A stretch of DNA of 64,000 nt, taken from assembly GCF_047739745.1 (NCBI RefSeq), contig NZ_JBLLVA010000014.1, positions 1 to 64,000 on the forward strand, given 5' to 3'. How positions within the stretch are numbered: position 1 is the first letter of the stretch; the number at the start of each line of letters is the position of its first letter. Source of the stretch: Pseudaminobacter sp047739745. GTDB taxonomy: Bacteria > Pseudomonadota > Alphaproteobacteria > Rhizobiales > Rhizobiaceae. Under the pieces are notes generated by a model. The model was given only the letters and a program-made list of their open reading frames with translations, was not told where the DNA came from and did not search any database. Shown here one piece after another: positions 52,887 to 61,971 of this stretch. A program made the position numbers and the translations under genes.

Positions 52887-53582
52887 TCATCCGTCGGCAG
52901 GCAATGCCGCCTCGATCAGCCGCTTGGCATCGGCGCTCGACCATTCGGCCGGGCCGTTCATATTGGCGAGCAGGCAGCCATCGCCATCGACAAGCAGCGT
53001 CACCGGCAGGCCGAGGGCCAGCCCGCGCTTCTTGAGTCCGTTGAACAGATCGAGCGTCGACTCGCGGTAGAAGCCGAGCCCGTCTACGCCAATTTCGGAA
53101 AGGAATTTCTTCGGCTTCTCGTCGTCGCCCGTATCGACATTGATCGCGACCACTTCGAACCGGTCGCTGCCCATCTCTTTCTGAAGCGCATTGAGCGCCG
53201 GCATCTCGGCCCGGCAAGGCGCGCACCATGTCGCCCACAGGTTGACCAGCAGCGTCTTGCCGGCATGGTCGGCCAATGTCATCGGCTTGCCGTCGGGAGC
53301 ATTGAAGGCAAGCTCCTTCAACGATTGCGGCGGATCGGCAGGCAGCATCGCCGCCACTTCACCGGTTGCGGCCGCACTTACCGCCTTGGCCCTTTCGGCC
53401 TTCATCTTGCACGCGGCATTGTCGGCACTGTCGTCGACCTTGGCCGTCTGCACGGGCGGCGCGCCATTGTTGCCAGAAAGGGTGATGCTGGCATATACCG
53501 CAATCGCGCCCGCAAAGGCCCCGGCCACGAGGGCCATCAGCAACAGGCGCGCGGTCGGCATGAGTTTCTTTCGATCAGCCAT
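52887..53582 (-). CDS. tlpA: TlpA family thiol:disulfide interchange protein
   Basis: A 231-residue membrane-anchored periplasmic thioredoxin. One N-terminal helix (about 10-32, ARLLLMALVAGAFAGAIAVYAS) precedes a linker with a cysteine (NAACKMK, near 58) and the thioredoxin domain: LLVNLWATWCAPCRAEMPALNALQKEM (CAPC), then LGLPVTLLVDGDGCLLANMNGPAEW. TlpA in rhizobia reduces the copper centre and Sco-type proteins needed to mature cytochrome oxidase. It is divergent from argH, the conserved rhizobial arrangement, with only 30 bp between the starts. Confidence 0.93.
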   Translation of the reverse strand: MADRKKLMPTARLLLMALVAGAFAGAIAVYASITLSGNNGAPPVQTAKVDDSADNAACKMKAERAKAVSAAATGEVAAMLPADPPQSLKELAFNAPDGKPMTLADHAGKTLLVNLWATWCAPCRAEMPALNALQKEMGSDRFEVVAINVDTGDDEKPKKFLSEIGVDGLGFYRESTLDLFNGLKKRGLALGLPVTLLVDGDGCLLANMNGPAEWSSADAKRLIEAALPADG

Positions 53583-53612
53583 TCACTTTGTCTCCGGAGA
53601 CCGGTTATCACG

Positions 53613-55013
53613 ATGAGCGACAAGAAGGCCAGCAATGCGATGTGGGGCGGACGTTTTGCCTCGGGTCCGGCCGCGATCATGGAGGCGATCAACGCCTCGA
53701 TCGGCTACGACAAGAAGCTTTACGCCCAGGACATTCGCGGCTCGCTCGCTCATTCGCAAATGCTGGCCGAGACAGGCATCATAGAAGAGCAGGATCAAGA
53801 AAAAATCGCTCACGGGCTGAACACGATTTTGAAAGAGATCGAAAGCGGCGCGTTCGAGTTCTCCACGCGGCTCGAAGACATCCACATGAACATCGAGGCC
53901 CGGCTGGCCGAACTGATCGGCCCCGCCGCCGGCCGCCTGCACACGGCGCGCTCGCGCAACGACCAGGTCGCCGTCGACTTCCGCCTTTGGGTGAAGGATG
54001 AGTTCCTGCGCGTCGCCGAGGCGCTGAAGGGCTTGATCGAAGCCTTCCTGACGCGCGCCGAGGAGCATGCCGCGACCGTCATGCCGGGCTTCACCCACAT
54101 GCAGACGGCGCAGCCTGTCACCTTCGGCCATCATTGCATGGCATATGTGGAGATGTTCTCGCGCGACCTGTCGCGGGTCCGCGATGCGATCGAGCGCATG
54201 GACGAGAGCCCCCTCGGGGCGGCGGCACTCGCCGGCACCGGTTTTCCGATCGACCGCGAGCGCACCGCCAAGGCCCTCGGTTTTCGCGAGCCTACCCGCA
54301 ATTCACTGGACAGCGTCTCGGATCGAGATTTTGCACTGGAGTTCCTCTCCGTCGCCGCGATCTCAGCAACGCATCTCTCGCGACTGGCGGAAGAAATCGT
54401 CATCTGGTCGACGCCGCAATTCGGTTTCGTGCGGCTGTCGGACTCCTTCTCCACCGGCTCCTCGATCATGCCGCAGAAGAAGAACCCGGATGCCGCCGAG
54501 CTGGTTCGCGCCAAGACCGGCCGCATCAACGGCCATTTGGTTGGGCTTCTCACTGTCATGAAGGGCCTGCCGCTGACCTATTCCAAGGACATGCAGGAGG
54601 ACAAGGAGGCGGTCTTCGACGCCGCCGAAACGCTCGACCTGATGCTGGCGGCGATGACCGGCATGGTCGGAGACATGGAGATAAACGAGGCGGCCATGGC
54701 GCGCGCGGCCGGTTCCGGCTATTCGACCGCGACCGACCTCGCCGACTGGCTGGTGCGCGCGCTCGGCCTGCCCTTCCGCGAGGCGCATCATGTCACGGGC
54801 CGCGCGGTGGCGCTCGCCGAAGGCAAGAAGGTCGGACTTGAGGAACTGACGCTCGAGGATCTGCAGTCGATCCATGACGGCATCACAGCCGACATATTCT
54901 CGGTTCTGTCGGTGCAGAATTCGGTGAAAAGCCGGACATCCTATGGCGGCACCGCACCCAACGAAGTGCGCCGCCAGATCACTGCCTGGAAGAAGCGCCT
55001 CGCCAAAATGTGA
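53613..55013 (+). CDS. argH: Argininosuccinate lyase
   Basis: ArgH, 466 residues, last step of arginine synthesis: argininosuccinate to arginine and fumarate. MWGGRFASGPAAIMEAINASIGYDKKLYAQDI is the usual N-terminus. The superfamily signature GSSIMPQKKNPDAAELVRAK (about residue 285) contains the catalytic serine loop, and HTARSRNDQVAVDFRLW is another conserved site. ATG 53613 is chosen although the frame stays open far upstream, because that region is antisense to tlpA. It begins the operon argH-lptM-lysA-TIGR02302. Confidence 0.97.
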   Translation: MSDKKASNAMWGGRFASGPAAIMEAINASIGYDKKLYAQDIRGSLAHSQMLAETGIIEEQDQEKIAHGLNTILKEIESGAFEFSTRLEDIHMNIEARLAELIGPAAGRLHTARSRNDQVAVDFRLWVKDEFLRVAEALKGLIEAFLTRAEEHAATVMPGFTHMQTAQPVTFGHHCMAYVEMFSRDLSRVRDAIERMDESPLGAAALAGTGFPIDRERTAKALGFREPTRNSLDSVSDRDFALEFLSVAAISATHLSRLAEEIVIWSTPQFGFVRLSDSFSTGSSIMPQKKNPDAAELVRAKTGRINGHLVGLLTVMKGLPLTYSKDMQEDKEAVFDAAETLDLMLAAMTGMVGDMEINEAAMARAAGSGYSTATDLADWLVRALGLPFREAHHVTGRAVALAEGKKVGLEELTLEDLQSIHDGITADIFSVLSVQNSVKSRTSYGGTAPNEVRRQITAWKKRLAKM

Positions 55014-55091
55014 ACCTCGATTTGCCGGATGCATTGCGCCGGGAATTTGGTTAGAAGCAGGCAACGGATTTATCTCGGGACGGATGGCACG

Positions 55092-55298
55092 ATGACCGCC
55101 AGCAGATTTGTCATGACGCTCTTGCTTCTGGCTGCGGCTACGGCCGTTTCGGCTTGCGGACGCAAATCGGGGCTCGACACGCCCTATCAGGCCGCCGTCG
55201 ACGCGCGCAAGGAAGCCGAAAAAGCCAACGAGCCGCTGCCGCCGGAGCCCGAAAAGCCGGTGGCGGACAAGCCCTTCATCCTCGACGGCCTGATCTGA
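55092..55298 (+). CDS. lptM: LptM-like small lipoprotein
   Basis: A 68-residue lipoprotein. The signal peptide ends in a lipobox, AVSAC, with Cys22 as the lipid attachment site, followed directly by GRKSGLDTPYQ, which resembles the C-G-x-K/R-G-x-L start of mature LptM (YifL). In E. coli LptM helps assemble the LptD/E lipopolysaccharide translocon by imitating LPS binding. The rest is a charged, proline-rich tail. The position between argH and lysA is conserved in alpha- and gammaproteobacteria. Confidence 0.85.
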   Translation: MTASRFVMTLLLLAAATAVSACGRKSGLDTPYQAAVDARKEAEKANEPLPPEPEKPVADKPFILDGLI

Positions 55299-55311
55299 TC
55301 GGATCGCTCAC

Positions 55312-56577
55312 GTGAACCATTTCGAATACCGCGACGGCATCCTTCATGCCGAAGACGTGGCCCTGCCCGACATCGCCGCAGCCGTGGGCACGCCGTTCTA
55401 TTGCTATTCCACGGCAACGCTGAGCCGGCATTTTCGCGTCTTCAGCGAAGCATTCGCAGATCTCGATGCGCTCGTCTGTTACGCGATGAAGGCCAATTCC
55501 AACCAGGCCGTGCTGAAGACACTCGCCAAGCTCGGCGCCGGCGCCGACGTGGTGTCCGAAGGCGAGCTACGGCGCGCGCTGGCTGCCGGCATCCCGGCAG
55601 ACAAGATTCTCTTCTCCGGCGTCGGCAAGACGGCGCGGGAAATGGATTTGGCGTTATCGGCGGGCATATTGTGCTTCAATGTCGAGTCCGAACCCGAACT
55701 CGAATTGCTCTCGGCGCGCGCCGTAGCTGCCGGCAAAACCGCGCCCGTATCGCTGCGCATAAACCCGGACGTCGACGCCAGGACCCACCGGAAGATTTCC
55801 ACCGGCAAGGCCGAAAACAAGTTCGGCATTCCCTGGCAGCGGGCGCGGGCGGTCTATGCGCGGGCCGCCGAATTGCCCGGCGTGAAAGTCACCGGCATCG
55901 ACATGCATATCGGCAGCCAGATCACCGATCTGCAGCCCTTCGACGACGCGTTTGCGCTACTGGCCGAGATGGTCGGCACGCTGCGCGCCGACGGCCATGT
56001 CATCGAGCATGTCGACCTTGGCGGCGGCCTCGGCATTCCCTACCAGACGGACAACAACCCTCCCCCGCTTCCCGACGCCTATGCCGAGATCGTGCGCAAG
56101 CACGTTGCCGGGCTCGGAGCCAGGGTGATGTTCGAACCGGGCCGGCTGATCGTTGGCAATGCCGGCATATTGGTTTCGGAAGTGATCTATGTGAAGGAAG
56201 GCGACGCCAAGAACTTCCTCATCGTCGATGCGGCAATGAACGACCTGGTCCGCCCGACGCTTTACGACGCTTTCCACGACATCCGCCCGGTGGTTCAGTC
56301 GTCGCTGAATGCACCGCGCATGACCGCCGATATCGTCGGTCCGGTGTGCGAAACCGGCGACTATCTCGGCCTCGACCGCGACCTTCCCCGGCTGAAAGCA
56401 GGCGACCTTATCGCCATCGGCACGGCAGGCGCATATGGGGCGGTTCAGGCCGGCACCTACAATTCGCGCCTGCTGGTTCCGGAAGTGCTGGTCCATGGCG
56501 AGGCGTTTCACGTCATTCGTCCGCGCCAGGCCTATGAGGACCTGATCGGCCTGGATTCGCTACCGGACTGGCTCTGA
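55312..56577 (+). CDS. lysA: Diaminopimelate decarboxylase
   Basis: LysA, 421 residues, makes lysine from meso-diaminopimelate. The PLP lysine is in CYAMKANSNQAVLK (about residue 60). DMHIGSQITDLQPF and HVDLGGGLGIPY hold phosphate-binding residues, FEPGRLIVGNAG and the cysteine in GPVCETGDYLGLDR complete the active site across the dimer. It starts at GTG, 13 bp after lptM. Together with lysC (14 kb) it provides both ends of the lysine pathway in this window, in separate operons. Confidence 0.97.
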   Translation: MNHFEYRDGILHAEDVALPDIAAAVGTPFYCYSTATLSRHFRVFSEAFADLDALVCYAMKANSNQAVLKTLAKLGAGADVVSEGELRRALAAGIPADKILFSGVGKTAREMDLALSAGILCFNVESEPELELLSARAVAAGKTAPVSLRINPDVDARTHRKISTGKAENKFGIPWQRARAVYARAAELPGVKVTGIDMHIGSQITDLQPFDDAFALLAEMVGTLRADGHVIEHVDLGGGLGIPYQTDNNPPPLPDAYAEIVRKHVAGLGARVMFEPGRLIVGNAGILVSEVIYVKEGDAKNFLIVDAAMNDLVRPTLYDAFHDIRPVVQSSLNAPRMTADIVGPVCETGDYLGLDRDLPRLKAGDLIAIGTAGAYGAVQAGTYNSRLLVPEVLVHGEAFHVIRPRQAYEDLIGLDSLPDWL

Positions 56578-56678
56578 GGCGCGATCACGTTTTCGCCAAT
56601 GCCTCGCCTTCGCCGCGATTGTTGCTATTCTTTACTTTCAGGATGTGACATTTCGCGCGACCCGCGCAAGGACGGTCG

Positions 56679-59225
56679 ATGACGGAACCGACACCGGTAC
56701 ATAGCGATAGACGTTTCGCCAGGCGCCTTGGCCGCGCCAGGCTGACGACGACCGTCGCTATGATGGTGGAGCGCTTTTGGCCGCTCGTCCTGCCGCTCGT
56801 CATCGTTGCCAGCCTGTTCGTAAGCCTGTCATGGCTCGGCCTGTTCCGTATCCTGCCGGACACTGCCCGCCTTGCCTTGATTGCGGCGCTGGGGCTTGCC
56901 GGTCTCGCCTCGCTCTACCCGCTGCGCTTCTATCGTCAGCCAACATCTTCCGAAATCGATCGGCGCATCGAGAGCGCCAATGAGATGCTGCATACGCCGG
57001 TCCTGGTACAGTCCGACCGGCCAGTCGGCAAAACCGGCGTCTTTGCGGACGCGCTTTGGCGCGAGCACCAGCGGCGCATGGCCGAAAAACTTGGCCGCAT
57101 CGGCAGCGACCTGCCGCGAACGCGGGTTCCCGAGCGTGACCCCTGGGGCATTCGCGCCGGTGCCGCTCTTCTTCTCGTCACCGCTTTCGCCTTTTCCCTC
57201 GGGCCGCTTGGCGGGCGTCTCAGCGATGCGTTTGAGGCTCGCGCCGGGTTCCAGTTCGTCGCGCCGCGCGTCGATGCGTGGGTGACCCCACCTTCCTATA
57301 CCGGCAAGGCGCCGATTTTCCTCACCGCCGACGCCAACCGCCAGACCGCCACCTTCACCGTGCCTCAAGGCAGCGAGGTTTCGCTGCGCGTCACCGGCGG
57401 AGCCGGCGACGAAGCGCTTTCCTTCACGGACGCCGACGGCCAAGTGCGGGATTTGGCGCCGGGCACTGCCGGCATGCCGGCAAAATCGAACACCACCTCC
57501 GTCGGCACGGCGCGGCAGTTTTCCGGCAAGCTCGATACAGATGGCGTCCTTAGCCTGAAATCCGGTGCGCGCGAGTTGCAAAGCTGGGCCTTTGCCATCA
57601 TCCCCGACAAGCCTCCGACAATCCGCTTCACCGCCGAGCCGACGCGGGCGGCCAATGGCGCGCTGGAGCTCAGCTACGAAATCACCGACGATTACGGTCC
57701 CGCCTCGGCCAAGGCTGATTTCAAGCTTGCCGAGGATCAGGAGCCGGGTGCGCGGCCACTCTATGGCGCTCCGGAAATGCCGTTGAGCGTGCCACGCCGC
57801 GGCGCAGCCAATGGCGCGACCAAAATGTCGCGCGATCTCACCGAACACGCTTGGGCAGGCAGCCTGGTCAATCTCACACTCAAGGTGACTGATGGTGCCG
57901 GCCAGGAAGCGTCAAGCGAGACCAAGACGTTCCTGCTGCCTGAACGGCCCTTCACCAATCCGCTGGCCAAGGCGGTGGTGGAGCATCGCCGCATCCTGTC
58001 GCTCGACGCCAACCTCAAGCCCTATGTGCTGCAATTGATCGACGCGATCACCCTGCGGCCCGAGGACACGATCAAGAACCCGGGGCAGTTTCTTGGGCTG
58101 ATGGCCGGGCGTTCGCAGTTGCAGATGGCCGGCAGCGACGATGCCCTGCGCTCCGTCGCCGACTACTTCTGGGAGATGGCGCTGGCAATCGAAGACGGCG
58201 CATTGTCGGCTGCCGAAAAGCGGCTGCGCCAGGCGCAGGAGGCTCTAAAGCAGGCGCTGGAAAACAACGCCAGCGACGAAGAGATCGATAAGCTCATGAA
58301 GGAATTGCGCGAGGCGATGGCGGATTTCCTGCGCGAATTCGCCGAGCGTGCCGCGAAAGATCCGAACCTGGCCCAGCAGATGCCTCAACAAGGACAGCAG
58401 CTCAGCCAGCGCGACCTCGAACGCATGATGGACCAGATCGAGAACCTGGCGAAATCCGGCAATCGCGATCAGGCGCGGGAATTGCTTTCGCAGTTGCAGG
58501 ACATGATGAACAATCTGCAGGCGCGCCGCAATCAGCAGCCGGGCCAGAACGGCGACCAGAGCGAAATGCGCCAGCAAATGGACAAGCTCGGCGAGATCAT
58601 GCGGCGTCAGCAGGAGATGATGAACGAGACGTTCCGCACCGACCGGATGCAACGCGGCGAGAACCCGGAACAAGGGCAGCAGGGCCAGCAGGGCGACCAA
58701 AACCAGCAGGGCCGCCCTATGACCCCGGAAGAATTTGCGGAGGCGCTGAAGGAACTGCAGCAGGGCCAAGGTAAGCTGCGGGAGGATCTGGAGGGTCTGA
58801 CCGAGGGGCTCGAAGGCCTTGGCATCAAGCCCGGCGAGGGCTTCGGCGAGGCTGGGGAAGCGATGGGCGAGGCGGAAGGTGCCCTCGGCGAAGGCAATGG
58901 CGAACGCGCCGTCGGCGAGCAGGGTCGCGCACTCGAAGCGTTGCGCCGCGGTGCGCAGGACATGATGCAGCAAATGCAACAGGCCATGCAGGGCGAGGAG
59001 GGCACGGGCGAGCAAGGCTCGCGCCAGCAGAATTTCGAGCGAGACCCGCTCGGCCGGCCGCGCGCCACCACCGGTCCGGACTTCGGCGATTCGGTCAAGG
59101 TGCCCGACGAAATCGACGTGCAACGCGCCCGCCGCATTCTCGATGCCATCCGCAAGCGGCTTGGCAATGCGCTGAGCCCGGAACTGGAGCGCAATTATCT
59201 CGAACGTCTGCTGGAAATGCGGTAG
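56679..59225 (+). CDS. TIGR02302 family (DUF4175) membrane protein
   Basis: An 848-residue protein of the TIGR02302/DUF4175 family, restricted to alphaproteobacteria. Three membrane segments lie in the first 190 residues (WPLVLPLVIVASLFVSL, IAALGLAGLASL and AALLLVTAFAFSLGPLGG). Next come a periplasmic region with beta-domain features (about 190-430), a long helical region (about 480-640) and a Gln/Gly/Glu-rich, low-complexity stretch (about 560-790). No biochemical role is known. It shares an operon with lysA, with a 101-bp gap. Gene order is conserved across Hyphomicrobiales. Confidence 0.93.
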   Translation: MTEPTPVHSDRRFARRLGRARLTTTVAMMVERFWPLVLPLVIVASLFVSLSWLGLFRILPDTARLALIAALGLAGLASLYPLRFYRQPTSSEIDRRIESANEMLHTPVLVQSDRPVGKTGVFADALWREHQRRMAEKLGRIGSDLPRTRVPERDPWGIRAGAALLLVTAFAFSLGPLGGRLSDAFEARAGFQFVAPRVDAWVTPPSYTGKAPIFLTADANRQTATFTVPQGSEVSLRVTGGAGDEALSFTDADGQVRDLAPGTAGMPAKSNTTSVGTARQFSGKLDTDGVLSLKSGARELQSWAFAIIPDKPPTIRFTAEPTRAANGALELSYEITDDYGPASAKADFKLAEDQEPGARPLYGAPEMPLSVPRRGAANGATKMSRDLTEHAWAGSLVNLTLKVTDGAGQEASSETKTFLLPERPFTNPLAKAVVEHRRILSLDANLKPYVLQLIDAITLRPEDTIKNPGQFLGLMAGRSQLQMAGSDDALRSVADYFWEMALAIEDGALSAAEKRLRQAQEALKQALENNASDEEIDKLMKELREAMADFLREFAERAAKDPNLAQQMPQQGQQLSQRDLERMMDQIENLAKSGNRDQARELLSQLQDMMNNLQARRNQQPGQNGDQSEMRQQMDKLGEIMRRQQEMMNETFRTDRMQRGENPEQGQQGQQGDQNQQGRPMTPEEFAEALKELQQGQGKLREDLEGLTEGLEGLGIKPGEGFGEAGEAMGEAEGALGEGNGERAVGEQGRALEALRRGAQDMMQQMQQAMQGEEGTGEQGSRQQNFERDPLGRPRATTGPDFGDSVKVPDEIDVQRARRILDAIRKRLGNALSPELERNYLERLLEMR

Positions 59226-59248
59226 CCGTCTCTTCCCGCCGCGTAGTC

Positions 59249-59860
59249 TCATGTCCCCTGCGCGGCTGCCGCATCCTTGGCGGCGTAGCGCTGAAACGCC
59301 GGTCTTGCCTGCAGCCGCTCCATATAGCTCTTGAAAGCCGGCCTATCGGGCAGGACATGCAGAATTTCCATGGCATAGTGGATACCGCTGCCGATCTGTG
59401 TGTCGGCGGCACTGAAGACGTCGCCCGCGATATAGGGACGTGAGGACAAGGCGCGATCGAGATTATCCACCATCTCGCCGAAGGATCCGTATGAATAGCC
59501 GCTGCCCATGTAGTCCGATCCGTGCGCTTTTGCCGCCACCACCGGGTCGAAGACGGAATCGGAATAGACCAGCCAGGTAAGCCAGGCCGCACGGGCTCTA
59601 TCTCCGATCGAAGGTGCGAGCCCCGTCTGCGGAAAGCTGTCGGCCAGATAGATGGAGATGGCGGCGCGCTCGGTGATAACCGTGCCGTCATGGACGATAG
59701 CCGGCACCTTCTTGTTCGGCTGGATCGCTCGGTAGCTTTCAGGCGCTCCGCCGGGCGCGCGAATGTCGACGAACTCGGTTTCATAAGGCACCCCGAGTTC
59801 TTCCAGCAGCCAGTGAACGCCAGCCGAACGAGACCATGGCGCATGATAGAACTTGATCAT
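59249..59860 (-). CDS. Glutathione S-transferase family protein
   Basis: A 203-residue GST. The N-terminal thioredoxin-like domain starts MIKFYHAPWSRSAGVHWLLEELGVPYE; the serine in WSRS is the likely active residue (beta/theta-type), and KVPAIVHDGTVITERAAISIYLAD holds the cis-proline and the ES/ER glutathione contact. The C-terminal helical domain is complete, ending FQRYAAKDAAAAQG. Its substrate is unknown. The ATG has GAGGAAG seven bases upstream. It could be read with hpt, 96 bp upstream, but may have its own promoter. Confidence 0.9.
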   Translation of the reverse strand: MIKFYHAPWSRSAGVHWLLEELGVPYETEFVDIRAPGGAPESYRAIQPNKKVPAIVHDGTVITERAAISIYLADSFPQTGLAPSIGDRARAAWLTWLVYSDSVFDPVVAAKAHGSDYMGSGYSYGSFGEMVDNLDRALSSRPYIAGDVFSAADTQIGSGIHYAMEILHVLPDRPAFKSYMERLQARPAFQRYAAKDAAAAQGT

Positions 59861-59956
59861 CTGCTTCCTCCCTGAACCGAATGCCAATGGTTCAGATGTA
59901 GCAGACGGCTACTGACAGCTTTTTGTCAGGAGAAGTGGCAGGAGAGACGAATTGTT

Positions 59957-60499
59957 TTAAGCGTCGCCTTTGACCACGCCGACGAAGGGCAGTTCGCGAA
60001 AGGCATGGGCAACATCCATGCCATAGCCGACGACGAAGTAATCGGGACAATCGAAGCCCACATAGTCGGCGGTCAAAGCGGTTTTCCGGCGCATCCGCTT
60101 GTCCAGCAGCACCGCGACGGAGCAGCTTTTGGCGCCGCGCGACAGCATCAGATCGCGCGTGAAGGTCAACGTCTTGCCCGATTCCAGGATATCGTCGATC
60201 AGGAGCACGTCGCGGCCGGCAACCTGGTTGTCGATATCGCGCAGCACGCGCACCTCGCCGCTGGTTGTGCCGGCGCCATAACTGGAAATGAAGATGAACT
60301 CGACTTCGGGCGATAGCCCGACATCATGCATGGCGCGGATAAGATCGGCGGCGAAGATGAACGAACCCTTGAGCACCGATATGACGAGCAGGTCTTCATA
60401 GTCCCGCGCCGCGATCTCCTTGGCGAGTTCCAGATTGCGCCTGGCGATCGCGGAGGCGCTGAACAGCACCTCTATCTCCTTGCCGCGCACGATTGGCAT
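59957..60499 (-). CDS. hpt: Hypoxanthine phosphoribosyltransferase
   Basis: A 180-residue purine-salvage enzyme that makes IMP from hypoxanthine and PRPP. The PRPP-binding motif VLLIDDILESGKTLTFTRDL is intact, as are VLKGSFIFAADLIRAM and SSYGAGTTSGEVRVLRDID (flexible loop SY). The C-terminal YVGFDCPDYFVVGYGMDVAHAFRELPFVGVVK contacts the base. Length is standard. It begins 3 bp after the upstream membrane-protein gene, so the two are co-transcribed. Confidence 0.95.
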   Translation of the reverse strand: MPIVRGKEIEVLFSASAIARRNLELAKEIAARDYEDLLVISVLKGSFIFAADLIRAMHDVGLSPEVEFIFISSYGAGTTSGEVRVLRDIDNQVAGRDVLLIDDILESGKTLTFTRDLMLSRGAKSCSVAVLLDKRMRRKTALTADYVGFDCPDYFVVGYGMDVAHAFRELPFVGVVKGDA

Positions 60500-60502
60500 C
60501 TT

Positions 60503-61123
60503 CTACTCCGCGAAGGTGACGGAAACCGTCTTCACCCCGTTTTTAGGCATCTCGAGCCGGCTCGAAAAGGCCAATCTGCCCTTGGCCACCAATGAGTGTC
60601 CCAATGTCCCCAGATTGTAGCGTGCCGTCTGCCCGTCATTTGCGGTGACGTGGATTTCGAGCGCTGGAAACGGCACGTCCGATGCACTGCCGTTGATCGC
60701 CTCGCCATCGACGAACAGGACCGGCCGCGAACCGGTATTTTCAACCCGCGACCTGACGCCGGCGATGGTGAGCGCGCCGGCCATCTGCCCGGCGTTGAAA
60801 GCCGGCTGGCGCACCAGCGCATGGCCGCCGGACACCCAGAAGGCGGCTGCGGCAAAGGCAATGCCGACACTCCAGAAGATCGGCCCACCCCGCGCACCGC
60901 GGATACGCTGCGCGGGCATCGCTCGGCGCAACATGTCCATGCCCGAAACGGCATTGTCGACAGCAGGCGCCTTATCCGCCATTTGCCCGGCATCCATGCC
61001 AGGCACGATCTCATAGTCGGCATCGAGGACATCGTCCGCCGCCGGTCGCGACCGCAAGGCGGCATCCGCTGCCTCTGTCATGATTTCGCCGGAAACCGGG
61101 CGTGCGGTGCGCTCGTCAGCCAT
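60503..61123 (-). CDS. DUF3426-like membrane protein
   Basis: A 206-residue protein divergent from ftsE. The N-terminal part (about 1-90) is acidic with no clear domain. A single membrane segment (about 96-116, IFWSVGIAFAAAAFWVSGGHAL) precedes a C-terminal domain of about 90 residues, ALTIAGVRSRVENTGSRPVLFVDGEAINGSASDVPFPALEIHV...MPKNGVKTVSVTFAE. That domain resembles DUF3426, but the zinc ribbon usually at the N-terminus (MJ0042 type) is missing here. The start MADERTARP is the best fit; a longer frame of 92 further codons extends through the promoter region and is unlikely. Confidence 0.78.
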   Translation of the reverse strand: MADERTARPVSGEIMTEAADAALRSRPAADDVLDADYEIVPGMDAGQMADKAPAVDNAVSGMDMLRRAMPAQRIRGARGGPIFWSVGIAFAAAAFWVSGGHALVRQPAFNAGQMAGALTIAGVRSRVENTGSRPVLFVDGEAINGSASDVPFPALEIHVTANDGQTARYNLGTLGHSLVAKGRLAFSSRLEMPKNGVKTVSVTFAE

Positions 61124-61227
61124 GCCGGGTGGACCGTCTCCTCTCGTCTTCCGCCAGCTTCGGAAGTAAACGAAATTGGTTAATGCTTCCCCATTCCGGA
61201 TAAACTGCACGCGGTTTACGGCAAAAA

Positions 61228-61243
61228 TTAACCGGCGGTTAAC
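61228..61243. promoter_or_regulatory. CtrA-type binding site between the DUF3426-like gene and ftsE
   Basis: TTAA (61228-61231), seven bases, then TTAAC (61239-61243) fits the alphaproteobacterial cell-cycle regulator box TTAA-N7-TTAAC exactly. The second half also forms TTAACCAT, a known variant of the CtrA motif. It lies about 70 bp upstream of ftsE and 105 bp from the divergent start. Binding by CtrA is inferred. Confidence 0.65.
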
Positions 61244-61311
61244 CATGCCGGCCGATGGTCGAAATTGAAACACGTGCCGCATGACGGCCGCAGCATCCAA
61301 GGTCACCACAG

Positions 61312-61971
61312 TTGATTCGCTTCGAGAACGTCGGCCTGCGCTACGGAATGGGTCCGGAGATTCTCCGCGACATTTCCTTCCATATTCCAGAGCGCTCATT
61401 CCAGTTCCTGAGCGGACCTTCAGGCGCCGGCAAGACGACTCTGCTGCGCCTTCTGTTCCTGTCGCTGAAGCCGACGCGTGGGTTGATTTCGGTGTTCGGC
61501 AAGGACCGTTCGCACATAACCCGGGCCGAACTGCCGCTGATGCGCCGGCGCATCGGGGTCGTCTTCCAGGATTTTCGCCTGCTCGACCACATGACGACCT
61601 ATGAGAACGTGGCGCTTCCGCTGCGCGTGCGCGGCCGCGAGGAGGCGACCTACCGCAACGACGTCACCGAACTTCTGAAGTGGGTGGGACTCGGCGAGCG
61701 CATGCATGTGCTGCCACCGGTCCTTTCGGGCGGTGAAAAGCAGCGCGTGGCAATCGCCCGCGCCCTGATCGAGCAGCCTGAGATCCTGCTTGCCGACGAG
61801 CCGACCGGCAATGTCGATCCGCCGCTGGCGCGACGATTGCTGCGCCTGTTCATAGAACTCAACCGGCTCGGAACGGCGGTGGTGATCGCCACGCACGATC
61901 TCGGCCTGATGGAACAGGTCGACGCGCGGCGCATGATCCTCACCAATGGAAGGCTCGACATCTATGATTGA
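61312..61971 (+). CDS. ftsE: Cell division ATP-binding protein FtsE
   Basis: FtsE, 219 residues, is the ATPase of the FtsEX complex that activates septal peptidoglycan hydrolysis. Walker A is LSGPSGAGKTTLLRLLFLSLKPTRG, the ABC signature LSGGEKQRVAIARALIEQPEILLADEPTGNVDP includes Walker B, and the switch His is in VVIATHDLGLM. It begins at TTG, since no ATG gives the conserved IRFENVGLRYG start. It overlaps ftsX by 8 bases. A CtrA-type site is upstream. Confidence 0.95.
   Translation: MIRFENVGLRYGMGPEILRDISFHIPERSFQFLSGPSGAGKTTLLRLLFLSLKPTRGLISVFGKDRSHITRAELPLMRRRIGVVFQDFRLLDHMTTYENVALPLRVRGREEATYRNDVTELLKWVGLGERMHVLPPVLSGGEKQRVAIARALIEQPEILLADEPTGNVDPPLARRLLRLFIELNRLGTAVVIATHDLGLMEQVDARRMILTNGRLDIYD

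Noticed and set aside
52389..53612. Long in-frame extension upstream of argH
   Set aside because: It covers tlpA and a Gfo/Idh gene on the other strand. ArgH homologues start at the ATG at 53613.
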